Source: Entamoeba invadens IP1 (taxonomy: Eukaryota > Evosea > Mastigamoebida > Endamoebidae). From it: a DNA stretch of 64,000 nucleotides. This document shows, piece after piece, positions 31,057-41,606 of this stretch. The stretch lies in the NCBI RefSeq assembly GCF_000330505.1, contig NW_004440440.1, positions 14,434 through 78,433 on the forward strand, read 5' to 3'. The notes beneath the pieces are model-generated. The model searched no databases and was not told the origin of the DNA. It saw only the letters and a list, made by a program, of their open reading frames with translations. The position numbers were made by a program, and so were the translations under genes. Each line of letters starts with the position of its first letter. Position 1 is the first letter of the stretch.

Positions 31057-31211
31057 TTGATTGATTCATTTTCTTAATTATTGTTAATGAAACTATAATT
31101 AAATAATAAAAAAGTCATTAACGTATAATACAGAACACTATTTGCTCCATTTCAGTTTTTTGAGTCAATGGAGAAAAGAGACTAAAAAAAAGGGGTTTCT
31201 TGAAAAGTTTA

Positions 31212-32856
31212 ATGTCGTACTACCAAACACTTAACACTCAATCTTATTTTGAAGAAACAGGGCCCCCGTTTAGTGTGGATGAAGATTTTGGTGTTACGTA
31301 TCGCCTTGTTAAAACCAAAACTAAACAACAGAAGTTACTGATTTCACTCCAATTGGACCCATCAGACTTCACAGATATTCAAAACAACTTGACGGCACTC
31401 TCCTCACTCTTTTATACACAGAAATTTAAAATAATGAAGTCGTTTATGAAAGTCGATCGAATGGTTATCGGATTGGTCGTTTGTGCTTATTATAGTTTTG
31501 TAATAGTTATAAGTATTATAATATATAATAATAATATAATAAAATAACTATAAGAATACTACTGTCGAGTGTTGGCTTATAGGCGAAATGCCTTATACAA
31601 CGACTTTAGAAGACCATTTGATATCAAATAGCCCAAGACAAGATGAGAGGAAATTTCTGTTACACGACTTGTTGCATATCTGTGACGATTTACACAAGTC
31701 ACAGGTCCAAATATCTTTTTTGAAGAATCACTTGTTTCTGAGACAATGCGACTCGTCGCCTTTCCCACAGCTCTGCATTTCCCCAGTCACGTTACTGATC
31801 CCATACGTCTCGCAACTGTATGGGATTGAAGTCCCCGATTTTAAAGAGGTGGTGAGTAAGATCATTCCCACGATATTAAACACCCCAGAGTCACACATCT
31901 TCTCCGAGGCACTTTTGACACAACCGATCGAGCAAGTATTCACATCACAGTTTGTCTCCGAACTTGAAAGGTTTTCTACTGTTGAAGAGGGTGATATGAG
32001 TGTCTATACCCCAATATCTCCAATAGGCACGGGTGGCTTTGGGTTAGTCTTTAAAGCAGCACAGAGGGATGGGAGAGTTGTAGCGATCAAAGAAAGTGGG
32101 CCGAAGGGGATCGACTATTTAAAGCGTGAAGCGGTCATCCTTACGATCTGCCATCATCCGAACATCGTGAGTATCTTAGGGTTTGGGGTCTCGAAATTTT
32201 CGTTGGGGTACAAATTGAATTTCATCAAAGAGCGAATCGACTTTCCGCGGGGGTATTTAGTGATGGAGTGTTGTAATGGTGATTTAAATGCGTATGTTGA
32301 GGGGTATCTGAAGCGTGGGGAACTCTTATCACTGAACTTAGTCTCTGCGATCTTCAAACAAATAGCGGAGTGTATGCATTATCTTCACTTTGAAAAGGGG
32401 TTAATCCACCGCGACATCAAATTGGAGAATTTTTTAATAGTCGACCACACGCCATACCCTCTTGTGAAAATCACTGATTTTGGATTTAGTAGGAGCTTGG
32501 CTAATGAGATGGAGACGTATAAGGGATCCCCTTTATTTATAGCTCCCGAGATCATGTTACGTACACCATACTCATCGAAGTCGGACTTATACTCAATTGG
32601 TGTCTGCTTGTTCCGGTTGTGTACGTGTCAGTTTCCATTTGGCTCGACGGAGGCGGAGTTTGTGAGATTCATGAAGGAAAAAAAGGAAGTTGTCTTTCCA
32701 CGGAAATTAGAGGAGAACAGCACGTACGCGAGCGTCATCGACTTGACGAAAAAACTGATGAAGTACGACGACGAGCAGCGAATCGACTGGGACCAATTCT
32801 ACGGGCATTATTATATGAAGTTCTTGTTCAGCAGTTTCAATGAAAATGAGGTGTGA
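31212..32856 (+). CDS. Pseudokinase plus protein kinase fusion (two exons)
   Basis: Exon 1 from ATG 31212 encodes N-lobe-like strands (FGVTYRLVKTKTKQQKLLIS). Exon 2 starts near 31583 and continues EMPYTTTLEDHL, the hinge of the same degenerate kinase domain, whose HRD and DFG motifs are missing (LHKSQVQISFLKNHLFL, PQLCISP). A second, intact kinase domain follows from about residue 238: GTGGFG, VAIKES, LIHRDIKLEN near 366, ITDFGFS near 388, and APE. The joint is uncertain: GTTTGT at 31479 is out of phase with TAG at 31582, whereas GTGCTT at 31483 gives LVVCEMPY and about 514 residues. Active-domain confidence is high; family is unassigned. Confidence 0.8.
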
Positions 32857-33055
32857 TTATGTAATGTTAGGTTTAGAGACAATCATTGCGGTGTTGTTTA
32901 CTATGAGCTTTGATTTTGTGATATATAGAGAGCATTGAATGTACCTTTCTCGAGAGTGAATAGTTTAAAAACCCTTGAAATGCGCGTATAATAATAGGAA
33001 TACAGAAGACCTAATTCAAAATGCTTGAAAAAATAACATCAACTGAATTTCACAA

Positions 33056-33526
33056 ATGAAAATCCTTTTTGTGTGTCTTGGGAATATTTGTAGAAGTCCA
33101 GCAGCAGACGGAGTTATGAAAAAGTTAGTGAAAAGTCGAGGGTTGAGTGCGAAATATATTATTGACTCTGCTGGAACAGCTGGATATCACTCGGGAGATC
33201 AGCCAGATTCAAGAATGAGAGCCGCTGGGTTGGGAAGAGGGTATACCTTCGACCATATCTCGAGACAAGTCAAACAAAGTGATTTCTCTAACTTCGATAT
33301 TATTGTGGCAATGGACGACTCTAACTACTCGGACTTGATGTATAACTGCCCAAAAGAATATCAAGACAAAATTCATAAGATGGTCGAATACTGCAAAAAA
33401 TCAAAAGACTCCGAAGTGCCAGACCCTTACTACTCGGGCCTAAAAGGGTTCCAAAAAGTTATAGATATGCTCGAAGACGGATGTAAGAATCTACTCGATC
33501 AGCTTGAAAATGCGGGAGACGAATAA
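33056..33526 (+). CDS. Low-molecular-weight protein tyrosine phosphatase
   Basis: The 156-residue enzyme removes phosphate from phosphotyrosine. The N-terminal P-loop is FVCLGNICRSPAA, with catalytic Cys7 and Arg13, and the acid-loop aspartate lies in EVPDPYYSG near residue 122. Other family features are DSAGTAGYHSG and DHISRQV. The length is exactly that of the class. The gene is intronless. Confidence 0.97.
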   Translation: MKILFVCLGNICRSPAADGVMKKLVKSRGLSAKYIIDSAGTAGYHSGDQPDSRMRAAGLGRGYTFDHISRQVKQSDFSNFDIIVAMDDSNYSDLMYNCPKEYQDKIHKMVEYCKKSKDSEVPDPYYSGLKGFQKVIDMLEDGCKNLLDQLENAGDE

Positions 33527-34267
33527 TTGAAAGATATTTTATTGCAAGTGAATGATAGTAGCAAGTTATAGAACTACATCTCAGTGACATTTATATATAG
33601 TTTTTATTATAGTTAAAATTAGTATTTTTTTATTTTATTTAACACTAAATATTTATTTATATTTATTATTAAATAAATTATAAAAATTGTTATGGCATTT
33701 TTTTACAAAAAAAAACAAATTATGCGAAATTATAATTATAGTAATAGTGATTATAACATTTACTATTATAACAAATTATAACTAATAAATTAAAACCATC
33801 AAAAATATAAAATAATACAAAGTCAAATTATTTTTTTGTAAATCGGATTCAGTAATAATATTTAGATTAAGGTTTAAATAGATTATAATAATTTAAATGT
33901 AGTTTTGCAATTTATTATTTTAGTTTATCTTTGTTATTAAATTCTAGTTGAATTAAAATAAAAACTAAATAAGGTTAAAAATAACTCTTTTCAAAAAATT
34001 TTTCAAAAAATTTAAACGAAAATCTTTTTAATTAATAAAATGATTTATATAACTAAAATTACAATTATGAGTAATAACTATTAATTATATTATATTATAT
34101 TATTTTAATTTATTAAATAGTATTTTATAGAATATTTATATTTATAATAATTTCTTGGTATTTGTTTGAATACAATAAATAAAAAATATAGTAAAGAAGT
34201 TATAAGAGTATAGTATAAGTCTTGTTATTACCAATTCAACTCAAAGCACTAACATCTGTTAAATCAA
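33527..34267. other. AT-rich intergenic region
   Basis: About 740 bases with nearly no G or C. I see no gene, RNA or repeat beyond simple A/T strings. The final 60 bases are the leader of the TLDc gene. Confidence 0.4.
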
Positions 34268-35569
34268 ATGACAAAAGTCTCGCAACAAAAACAACCCACG
34301 GAACCAACTGGAACAATACCCCCACCGCCCACCGAACAACAACCGCAATATCCTGGAGTTATGCATGTGACTGGATCGATTGTTATATCACAGCTTTTCA
34401 ACAACGGAGTCATCAATTTTACAGGAACCACTTCAGACCAAAAGGGTGTGAGTCAGCAGCCACAAATAGAAGTCAAAACGCACTCTTCTCAAGTTGTGAA
34501 AGAGAATGGAAAGCCCGGTGTATCAACGGAAGGGCAATCAAGCTCGATTTCGCCTGACGACAAGAGAAGTGAGGGTGTCCGCAATCGGTGTACTGAGAAG
34601 TATGAAAGAAGTCTTGGGGAGTTCACAGAGAGTGACGGATGTGGGAATGATGAGAATTCGATTGTCCGCGGGCAAAGTGAAAAGAAGAGTGACAATTCCT
34701 TATCAGACCCCGAGTTAAGTACTGTGACGACGATCTTAAAGTCAATGGAAAGTGATTTAAAAGAATTGATCATTAAAGAGAAGACTATAACGGAGACTGT
34801 GAATCAATTAACGGAGTCAAAAAAGACTTTAAAATCCCCTTCACAAGTCCAAGACCTTCACGAACAAGTTGAATCGAATGAAAAGATGTTAGAAAGGGTG
34901 TCAAGCGAGTTTGGACGACTGAAACAGTTTTCGACGTCAATGAGTGAAATGGTCCGCCCAAGTGCATCTGTTGTTATACGCCCGACTATTACAGTCCCAC
35001 AGAAATTACCAAGTCTTGAAGAAATGGTGGTAGAGCCTGTTATAGGACAACTCAAATTTCAAAAGAAAATAGTCGAGTGGACTAATATGTGTCAATACCG
35101 AGTCTTGTATAGAAGCACTAAAGACAATTTAACAGCAAAAGCTTTAAACGCCAAAATATGTGGAAGAACAAATATCTTACTCATTGTTATTACTAATAAG
35201 AATTACGTGTTTGGTTCATACTCGTCCGTCGCTATACCAAATCCACCAAAAATTGGTGACCACCACGTAGGACCAGACAACGCGTTCTTCTGCTTCACAT
35301 TCCAAAACCCATTCAATACAGAACCCCTCAAAATCACTAAAAAGACGACATCAACATCACTCAAAATATATTCGAATAAGGAACAAAGCTATGTCGTTGG
35401 CGTCGACGCTTGCTTCTATATCAGGGCTAACTGCCCATCACACGTCCCAAGCTGCTTTGCAGAAAGCTTCGATGACCCTACAAAGAAGGGAGGACTCCTC
35501 TTTGTCAACGCAGTATACCCGGACAAATTCGGGGTCCAGGAACTGATGGCGGTAGAACTCTCTAACTAA
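34268..35569 (+). CDS. TLDc-domain protein with coiled coil
   Basis: 433 residues. The N terminus is low-complexity (Pro, Gln, Thr, Ser). A coiled coil follows at about residues 155-225 (MESDLKELIIKEKTITETVN). The C-terminal 170 residues show the TLDc pattern: LLYRS-like VLYRSTKDNLTAKALNAKIC, NILLIVITNKNYVFGSYSS, AFFCFTFQNPF, and a final YFNAVYPDKFGVQELMAVEL-like strand. TLDc proteins of other eukaryotes act in oxidative stress protection and V-ATPase regulation. Entamoeba has an expanded set with this coiled-coil plus TLDc layout. Intronless. Confidence 0.8.
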   Translation: MTKVSQQKQPTEPTGTIPPPPTEQQPQYPGVMHVTGSIVISQLFNNGVINFTGTTSDQKGVSQQPQIEVKTHSSQVVKENGKPGVSTEGQSSSISPDDKRSEGVRNRCTEKYERSLGEFTESDGCGNDENSIVRGQSEKKSDNSLSDPELSTVTTILKSMESDLKELIIKEKTITETVNQLTESKKTLKSPSQVQDLHEQVESNEKMLERVSSEFGRLKQFSTSMSEMVRPSASVVIRPTITVPQKLPSLEEMVVEPVIGQLKFQKKIVEWTNMCQYRVLYRSTKDNLTAKALNAKICGRTNILLIVITNKNYVFGSYSSVAIPNPPKIGDHHVGPDNAFFCFTFQNPFNTEPLKITKKTTSTSLKIYSNKEQSYVVGVDACFYIRANCPSHVPSCFAESFDDPTKKGGLLFVNAVYPDKFGVQELMAVELSN

Positions 35570-36784
35570 TGTGTATTGCAGCCTCGTTGGTGTGGGATGG
35601 TTAATAGAATATGGGGTTGGTCATTTGGTTATCTTTTAGATATTAAATACAAAGAGGGAGTGGAAGTCAAATAATTGAATCTCTAAAGGACGACTTCTTT
35701 TTACATCCAATGAATCTATTGAACCAATATGAAAAGAGGGAGATGGTATAAGTTTATATTTAGTATAGATATTATGTTTGTATAATAAATAGAAGATAAT
35801 ATCTAGTGCTTAATAATATATATATAATATAATAATAATAATAATAATAATAATTATAATTATAATAATAATAGAATATATTTATGGTAAAAAGGAGTTC
35901 AATAATTGAGAATTACTTGGGAGAAGTATGCTTTTGCAATATTCAGTCTTATTTTATATAGTAAAAATGCAAATTAAAAAAAAAGATTGCTTTGACGCAA
36001 ACAAATAAATTGGTAATAATTGATTAACTATTAAGAATTATTATTATATCAATTAGAGTCGATTAGAAAAAATAGGATAAAGAACTTAAATAGACTTTCT
36101 TCTTTTTTATCATTCAAACAAAAGAAGTTTCGTATAAAATAATACCGAAATATTTCGGGATACTAGCAAGAAAATATGCCAATATCCCGATACCGTGATA
36201 ATTTGGAAATTTTGTAAATAGGATGCCCAATAGAGTTCACACTACAATGTTTGAAAAGTTGCAAATAGTATAAATATAGAATTAAAAGTTATATTTTTTA
36301 GAGTATTAATTACAAATGCTCGAAAATGCCCAAAAGTGAGATAAATCTCCTCAAAAAGTCTTTTTTTTGTTTTTTAATAGTAAAACATTTTGTTTTTTAA
36401 ATAATATTATTTTGTATAATAAATTATAGTAATATTAATAATACAATCAATAGTACTGCCGTTATTGCCGAATAATATGATATGTTTTGTTTCATGGCAC
36501 TTCTGTGTCTTTGCAAATTTCTTGAGCCGCTTGTCTCCTACAGTTTTCCTGTCGTAAAAAATAACATAATGCCAGCCACACCAATTTTTTTCAAAATTGT
36601 TCTTAACGACATCTTTGGTATAAATAAACTATATATAATAATTATTTTATTATGACATATAGTAAAAACAATATATTTACTTTTGAGTTCACATTTTAGT
36701 CGACAGAGTTTTATTTGAATTCTATTTTTAAAGTCCTACTACAAAACACAGGAAGTCGCAGGAGGAGAACGTTATAATCAAAGT
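35570..36784. other. AT-rich spacer with AAT microsatellite
   Basis: About 1.2 kb between genes. I see no open frame of note. It includes an AAT-type simple repeat near 35827-35872. The segment 36450-36600 is less AT-rich but has no clear open frame. Confidence 0.4.
35827..35872. repeat. AAT/TAAT simple-sequence repeat
   Basis: At least eight consecutive AAT units followed by TTATAAT variants. Simple microsatellite in spacer DNA. Confidence 0.8.
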
Positions 36785-37615
36785 ATGGACAAGATACTTG
36801 GTAAAACTGATATGAATGAGATCAAGCGTGAGTCGAAGAGTTTTGAAGGTGTTCAACAAGGTGTTTTAATAGCTCTTTTGAATTCGATAGGGTTTTCCTT
36901 TGAATTTCGTCGTCCGGAAAGGTATGCCCTTAAGACAGTCCAATACCTTATAATCAACGATGTTTATTATGAAGGAAAGAAGTTAGACTTTGGGCGAGTT
37001 ATTAATGATTACTGTGAGAAGCAGTTTAAGACTGAAGTTAAGAAAGAGATGTCGATCAATCAAGTGAAGACTGTGAAACGAAGAAAAGACTTGAATAGAG
37101 CGGCATTAACATTTAATTGGTTAGTCGATTATGCCGAACAAAACGGGTTTATAGTCCATAAGAGGTCAACTAAATCTTCAAAGAAAACATTACAAATGGA
37201 AAAAATCAATGAGATATCAGCTGGTGGGTTTATTATCGTCTCTCAGTCACAAATGAATCAAATAGGTAAGCAAATGAATCAATATATAGTCTCACAATTC
37301 GTCAAAGAAATGAAGTCGTCCACTTTACAACCATATCATCCATTCTCTACTTCTTTGATGCAAACTAATAAAAACCAACTTCAAATAGTCCAAGCAATAA
37401 ATCAAATCAATTCACAAGTATCATCGACAACTTCAATCGCTTCGATTATTTCAAATTCGAATTACTCAAATGCGTCAAATAATTCTCACCTTTCTATTGG
37501 ACAAAATACATCATCAGTCGAGAGTCAAGACGTCTATGAAACAATAGAACTCCCTCAGTATAGGCTTCAATTTGCTCCAATAGGACCATATGTCCCTTAT
37601 TCTTATGTTTATTAA
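36785..37615 (+). CDS. Unnamed Entamoeba family protein, member B
   Basis: 276 residues from the ATG at 36785. Block 1 is QQGVLIALLNSIGFSFEFRR; block 2 runs RRKDLNRAALTFNWLVDYAE, then TLQMEKINEISAGGF, then QMNQIGKQMNQYIVSQFV. These align in order with member A (19446-20417) and member C (40947-41606). After residue 190 the sequence becomes Ser, Asn and Gln-rich, ending in YRLQFAPIGPYVPYSYVY, a Tyr/Pro-rich tail. No known domain. Confidence 0.75.
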   Translation: MDKILGKTDMNEIKRESKSFEGVQQGVLIALLNSIGFSFEFRRPERYALKTVQYLIINDVYYEGKKLDFGRVINDYCEKQFKTEVKKEMSINQVKTVKRRKDLNRAALTFNWLVDYAEQNGFIVHKRSTKSSKKTLQMEKINEISAGGFIIVSQSQMNQIGKQMNQYIVSQFVKEMKSSTLQPYHPFSTSLMQTNKNQLQIVQAINQINSQVSSTTSIASIISNSNYSNASNNSHLSIGQNTSSVESQDVYETIELPQYRLQFAPIGPYVPYSYVY

Positions 37616-37662
37616 TTACTTTAGGTTTTATTTATAATTAACTTTGTTACTTGTTTTCCACC

Positions 37663-37732
37663 AATGAATTCAAAATGTATTTTATTAAAATTCATTAAAA
37701 TGAATTTAAAATGTGTTTTATTAAAAATCATT
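37663..37732. repeat. Two-copy 36-bp imperfect tandem repeat
   Basis: Two 34-base copies starting AATGAATT at 37663 and 37699, differing at a few bases. The repeat lies in the spacer between convergent genes. Confidence 0.7.
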
Positions 37733-37771
37733 AAACAACCCAAAATAAAATATTGAAATGTAATAACAGTC

Positions 37772-37879
37772 TTACCACAACCCAGCTTTCTGTTCCTCTG
37801 CTTTCTGTTTCCACGCTTTCCACCCTTTGAATTCTTCAAAGCCGACTTCAAACAACATCAGAAAATCTTCATCAGACAT
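37772..37879 (-). CDS. Possible 35-residue short ORF or stray exon
   Basis: ATG-to-TAA frame reading MSDEDFLMLFEVGFEEFKGW and ending KAEEQKAGLW. Base composition is coding-like compared with the surrounding spacer, and the stop coincides with a GTAAGA donor-like sequence. No partner exon can be found towards 37616. It may be a small peptide, a stray exon or a remnant. Confidence 0.3.
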   Translation of the reverse strand: MSDEDFLMLFEVGFEEFKGWKAWKQKAEEQKAGLW

Positions 37880-37913
37880 ATGAAACTACTTCATGAATAC
37901 TTATTACTACAAA

Positions 37914-40189
37914 TTAATGAGAAGAACAAACAACTAATTGGTCGTGTTCGATGCCTTCTGGCTTCGCAGTTAACTCGTTAAACGAATAGACGTCGAGTCC
38001 CAATGAATTTTTCTTTCTTTTCCCGTCGACCATTTCAACATTTTTTCCTCTCAGAACTGCCCGTGTCAGCGCATTATTTCCTGTGCTTTTTTGGTTGTTA
38101 ATAACAAGATCGGAACTACTTCCAGTGACTTTCTCTTGACTCCCGAGTGCCAAAGTGACAAGCTTTGGATTTGAAAAGCTTCCTGTACTTCCCGTACTTG
38201 TCTTTCTCGATCTTGGTCGTACGGAGACAGACATTCGATCCGACATGAGCATATCCTTCTCTTTCAGTGACGGCAACATCGTTTGGGAATATCTTTTCCC
38301 TTCCGGTGGTTGTCTGATTTCAACCTTTTTGATGTTGTCCGACGAGACTGAAGTGTCCGAAATGACAACGGGCCGTCTCACACAAATTGACATTCTTCCC
38401 TGTGCTATTCTCCTCTTCTTTAATTCCTCTTCGGGGTCGATATTTCGATCAAATGTGAGTTCGTCAAGAGTCTCCCCGGTGTTATCTTTTTTCTGGTCCA
38501 ATAACATCGATTGTTGCGCAAACGACTTCTTCTTCATTTCGTTAATCATTTTTATGAGTCCTCCATCGGGCGAGAGTACTGTCCCTTGGAGTTTCACTTT
38601 CGTTCGAATCCCCGCTTTAATTTTAAAGCAGTCTTTGTGTTGATTGCAAAGCAACAATTTAATTCGTTGTAATGGGAAGACCATTTTCGCAATGCCATTG
38701 TTAACGATCACAAAGTTGCTTGGTGTGAGAACGCCAAGCACTTGAGTCTTTTTCAGTGTGAAGTCTCTTTCATACAAAATGTCTCCGTCTTGGGTCGTCA
38801 AGAATTTTCCTCTCTTGTACTTCTCAAATAACTGGGGCGTCTTCCTCTCCGCATCCGCCTTGTTTTTCGACTCGTTAATTTCTGTGGTGACACGCTTGAC
38901 TAGCACCATCATCTCATCTAGAGTTTTCCCATCGGGATGTCCTTCCCATGTATGTTTTTTTAATTCATTCAATAATAAGACGTACCGAGGAAGTCGTTGA
39001 ACAGGCATAATCAGATATGAAGACATGTCTTTGTCATTTCCTTTTGCTTCGTCCAAGCCTTGTTTGACATAGTCGATGCACAGGATTTGTTCGACTCGCT
39101 GGATAGACAATGAATAACTTATCATATATGTTTTATACACCTCCAACGCACCTTCTAATATCTTATACACAGAGAGAAACGACCCATTTGCTTTGATATC
39201 TTGCGCTGACGTCTTTAATTTATCGAGAAACCCTTGATTGAAGTCGGCTATCTCCTCAATGTTATTAAAGATGACGTGTTCGGAATCCGCGGCAATGACA
39301 CCTTCTTGGACAAACTTATTAATTAGAGGCTTAAACTTTTTAATACACTCATATAAATATCCAACATAGTCAGTCTCCGTCGTCACCATCTCATTGATCA
39401 CTTTGAGCCTAAAGGCGGCTTTCTTCCGAAGAGAGTTCATCGTATTTTTCGCGGAAAATCGCCGGAAATAGGCCTGCGCCTTCGCAACGGTTTCCTCAAA
39501 CTGGTCCACTACGAATTAACTATAATTTTATAATTAAAATACTAGTATGTATAGTTCTTTTGACTCGATTGGACGAAGCTGTAAAACAAACTGTTGAAAC
39601 TCTTGTTCGTCGACATCAGAAGTTTCAGCGTACGCCTGAAGACCTCTGCGGATACTCTAACTTTGCCAACCAAAATCTGTTTTGGCGTTTTTAATTGTTT
39701 GAGTAATTGGTCTCCATTTTTCTCCTTTTCAAGAGCTGCGCGCGCGTCTGCGATAGTGACCGAAGGTAGTGGAGCAACCACATACTGTTTATAACATTGC
39801 TCAGCAAAGGAAGTGAGACATTCTACAATTTGCACAATGTTCTATATATTAATAATTACTTTACTATAATTTAATAGTATACCCCTTTGAGAGAGACAAA
39901 CGTGTTTAGCGAAGTCTTCGAAGGAGACGAGTTTAAGTAAAGGGACTCTGAGCTCTCTACAAGAGACAATGAACATACTAAAATTCTCTCTTTGTTTGTA
40001 TGGATTTTTAGAATCATGAATAGTTGGAATGAGGTCATCATCAATTGTCTTTGCTAGATAACACAAAATAGTCCCACCAGCTAAAGACACACATAAGTCT
40101 GAATCTATTGGGACTTTCAAAATCGACTCGATCCAACGAATGAGTGATAACTTCTTTTGGAAGAACTCAACTAGAATCTCTTTTTCCAT
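37914..40189 (-). CDS. CH-domain RhoGEF (three exons)
   Basis: Exons 39883-40189, 39592-39822 and 37914-39508 join to 710 residues. Residues 1-102 form a calponin-homology domain (RWIESILKVPIDSDL, LAGGTILCYLAK), which usually binds actin. A DH exchange domain follows at about 205-390 with RLKVINEMVTTETDYVGYL and the hallmark SSYLIMPVQRLPRYVLLLNEL near 340-360. A PH-like strand region comes next (to about 510), then a Ser-rich tail. Intron 1 uses GTATAC...TAG (60 bases), intron 2 GTTTGT...TAG (83 bases). CH-RhoGEF fusions are characteristic of Entamoeba and should couple Rho/Rac activation to actin. Confidence 0.88.
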
Positions 40190-40946
40190 TGTCTTTTTGA
40201 GTTTTTCGTTTTTACTTGGTGATTCAGTAATACTACAGTTCTAGGTTGCGGGTACTATATTTTTACTAGTGAATATTCTTCGGTCTTGAATACCCATAGA
40301 CAAACTTTTTTTGGTTTTCAAGTGGAGGTTTTGGTGTTTAAAATTATTTGGTTTTGTGTTGATTGATATACCCGTAATATAAAGTTATGTTATGAACCAT
40401 AAGTTTTAATTTGTTAATGAAAAAAACTTTACTTGACCAAGTTTTAGAGACAAATAATTTCTTGTGTGTAAATTATCACTAAAAATGTTTTTCAATTAAC
40501 AACAACATGTATTATATAATATAATTAAAATAAATCACTATAAATAGTACAATTGAGATTTCAAGTAATAATTTTTACAAATTATGATGAATTATTTAAT
40601 TGACAGAATATTTCATTTTTTATATTTAGTTTGATGTAAAATAATTATAACAAATGTAATAGTTCTTTAATAAAAATAAGAAACTATTATTATTTTTTAT
40701 TATTTTATTATTAATATTATTATTTTTATATACCATTTTCTTAAAAATATTGTTAAAAACAATAGTTAATTACTTTATTAAAAATATAATTGTTAAATTT
40801 ATTATTGTTTTTTAAACAATTATATTTTACTATTTCATTATTTTCAGTATTTTCAAAAAACAAACAATTCCAAAAATAAACTAACAATGAACTATGATCA
40901 ATCTATTAAAAACTATTTGATAAAGCGACTAAGAATATGTGATATC
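40190..40946. other. AT-rich intergenic region
   Basis: About 760 bases of A/T-rich spacer containing the 5' leader of the RhoGEF gene at its left end. No gene or clear repeat seen. Confidence 0.4.
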
Positions 40947-41606
40947 TTAGAAGGATATTGGCAAGTGAGTATTGTTTTGAGATAGAACACACCCGTTTGG
41001 AGTCATTAAGTGTAAGATAGTATTGTTGATTTGCATTCCGATTTTAGCGATCTCATGAAACCCATAGGACTTTCCATTGATCTCAAGTTTTTGAATTCTC
41101 TTCATCTGGACACAGACGATAGAAGTCTTACCTTTCTTAAACTCGAGAGATGTGTTGCAATAAAAGTTAGCTAACTCGATCAGTTTGTTATTTGTTAAAG
41201 CGTCGAGATTTCGACGTTTCTTTTTCATGTCTTCCTCTGATGAGTCGCATTCAGATTCCGAAAATATTAACTCTCCATTTTGACTAATTTCTTCCACAAC
41301 AAATACTTGTGCGGTTGTCTTCCCCTTTTTATAAAGCTTTTTTAATTTAATATCAAATCCATGTGACACAAATAAAGCTAATAAAAAGCTTTGTTGTGCA
41401 GCATCTCGGTCCACTGATGCTCTTTTGGCCAATAACAGTCCTCTATTCTTCGCAACTTTCTCTGGAGTTCTTATTACTTTTCTTTCATTGAGTAAAACTG
41501 AGTCTTTGCAGTTTAATTTGTTATCTGAAGATAAAATGTAGACTCCTTTGGATTCTTCAGTGATATGATGATGGAAAGTAAAAGCAGAGGGAGTTACAAA
41601 ATCCAT
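40947..41606 (-). CDS. Unnamed Entamoeba family protein, member C
   Basis: 219 residues from the ATG at 41606. Block 1 is QQSFLLALFVSHGFDIKLKK; block 2 starts KKRRNLDALTNNKLIELANF and continues VQMKRIQKLEINGKSYGF and EIAKIGMQINNTILHLM. The order and spacing match members A and B, with an acidic SESECDSSEEDMKKKRR linker between the blocks. No signal peptide, membrane segment or known domain. Confidence 0.75.
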   Translation of the reverse strand: MDFVTPSAFTFHHHITEESKGVYILSSDNKLNCKDSVLLNERKVIRTPEKVAKNRGLLLAKRASVDRDAAQQSFLLALFVSHGFDIKLKKLYKKGKTTAQVFVVEEISQNGELIFSESECDSSEEDMKKKRRNLDALTNNKLIELANFYCNTSLEFKKGKTSIVCVQMKRIQKLEINGKSYGFHEIAKIGMQINNTILHLMTPNGCVLSQNNTHLPISF

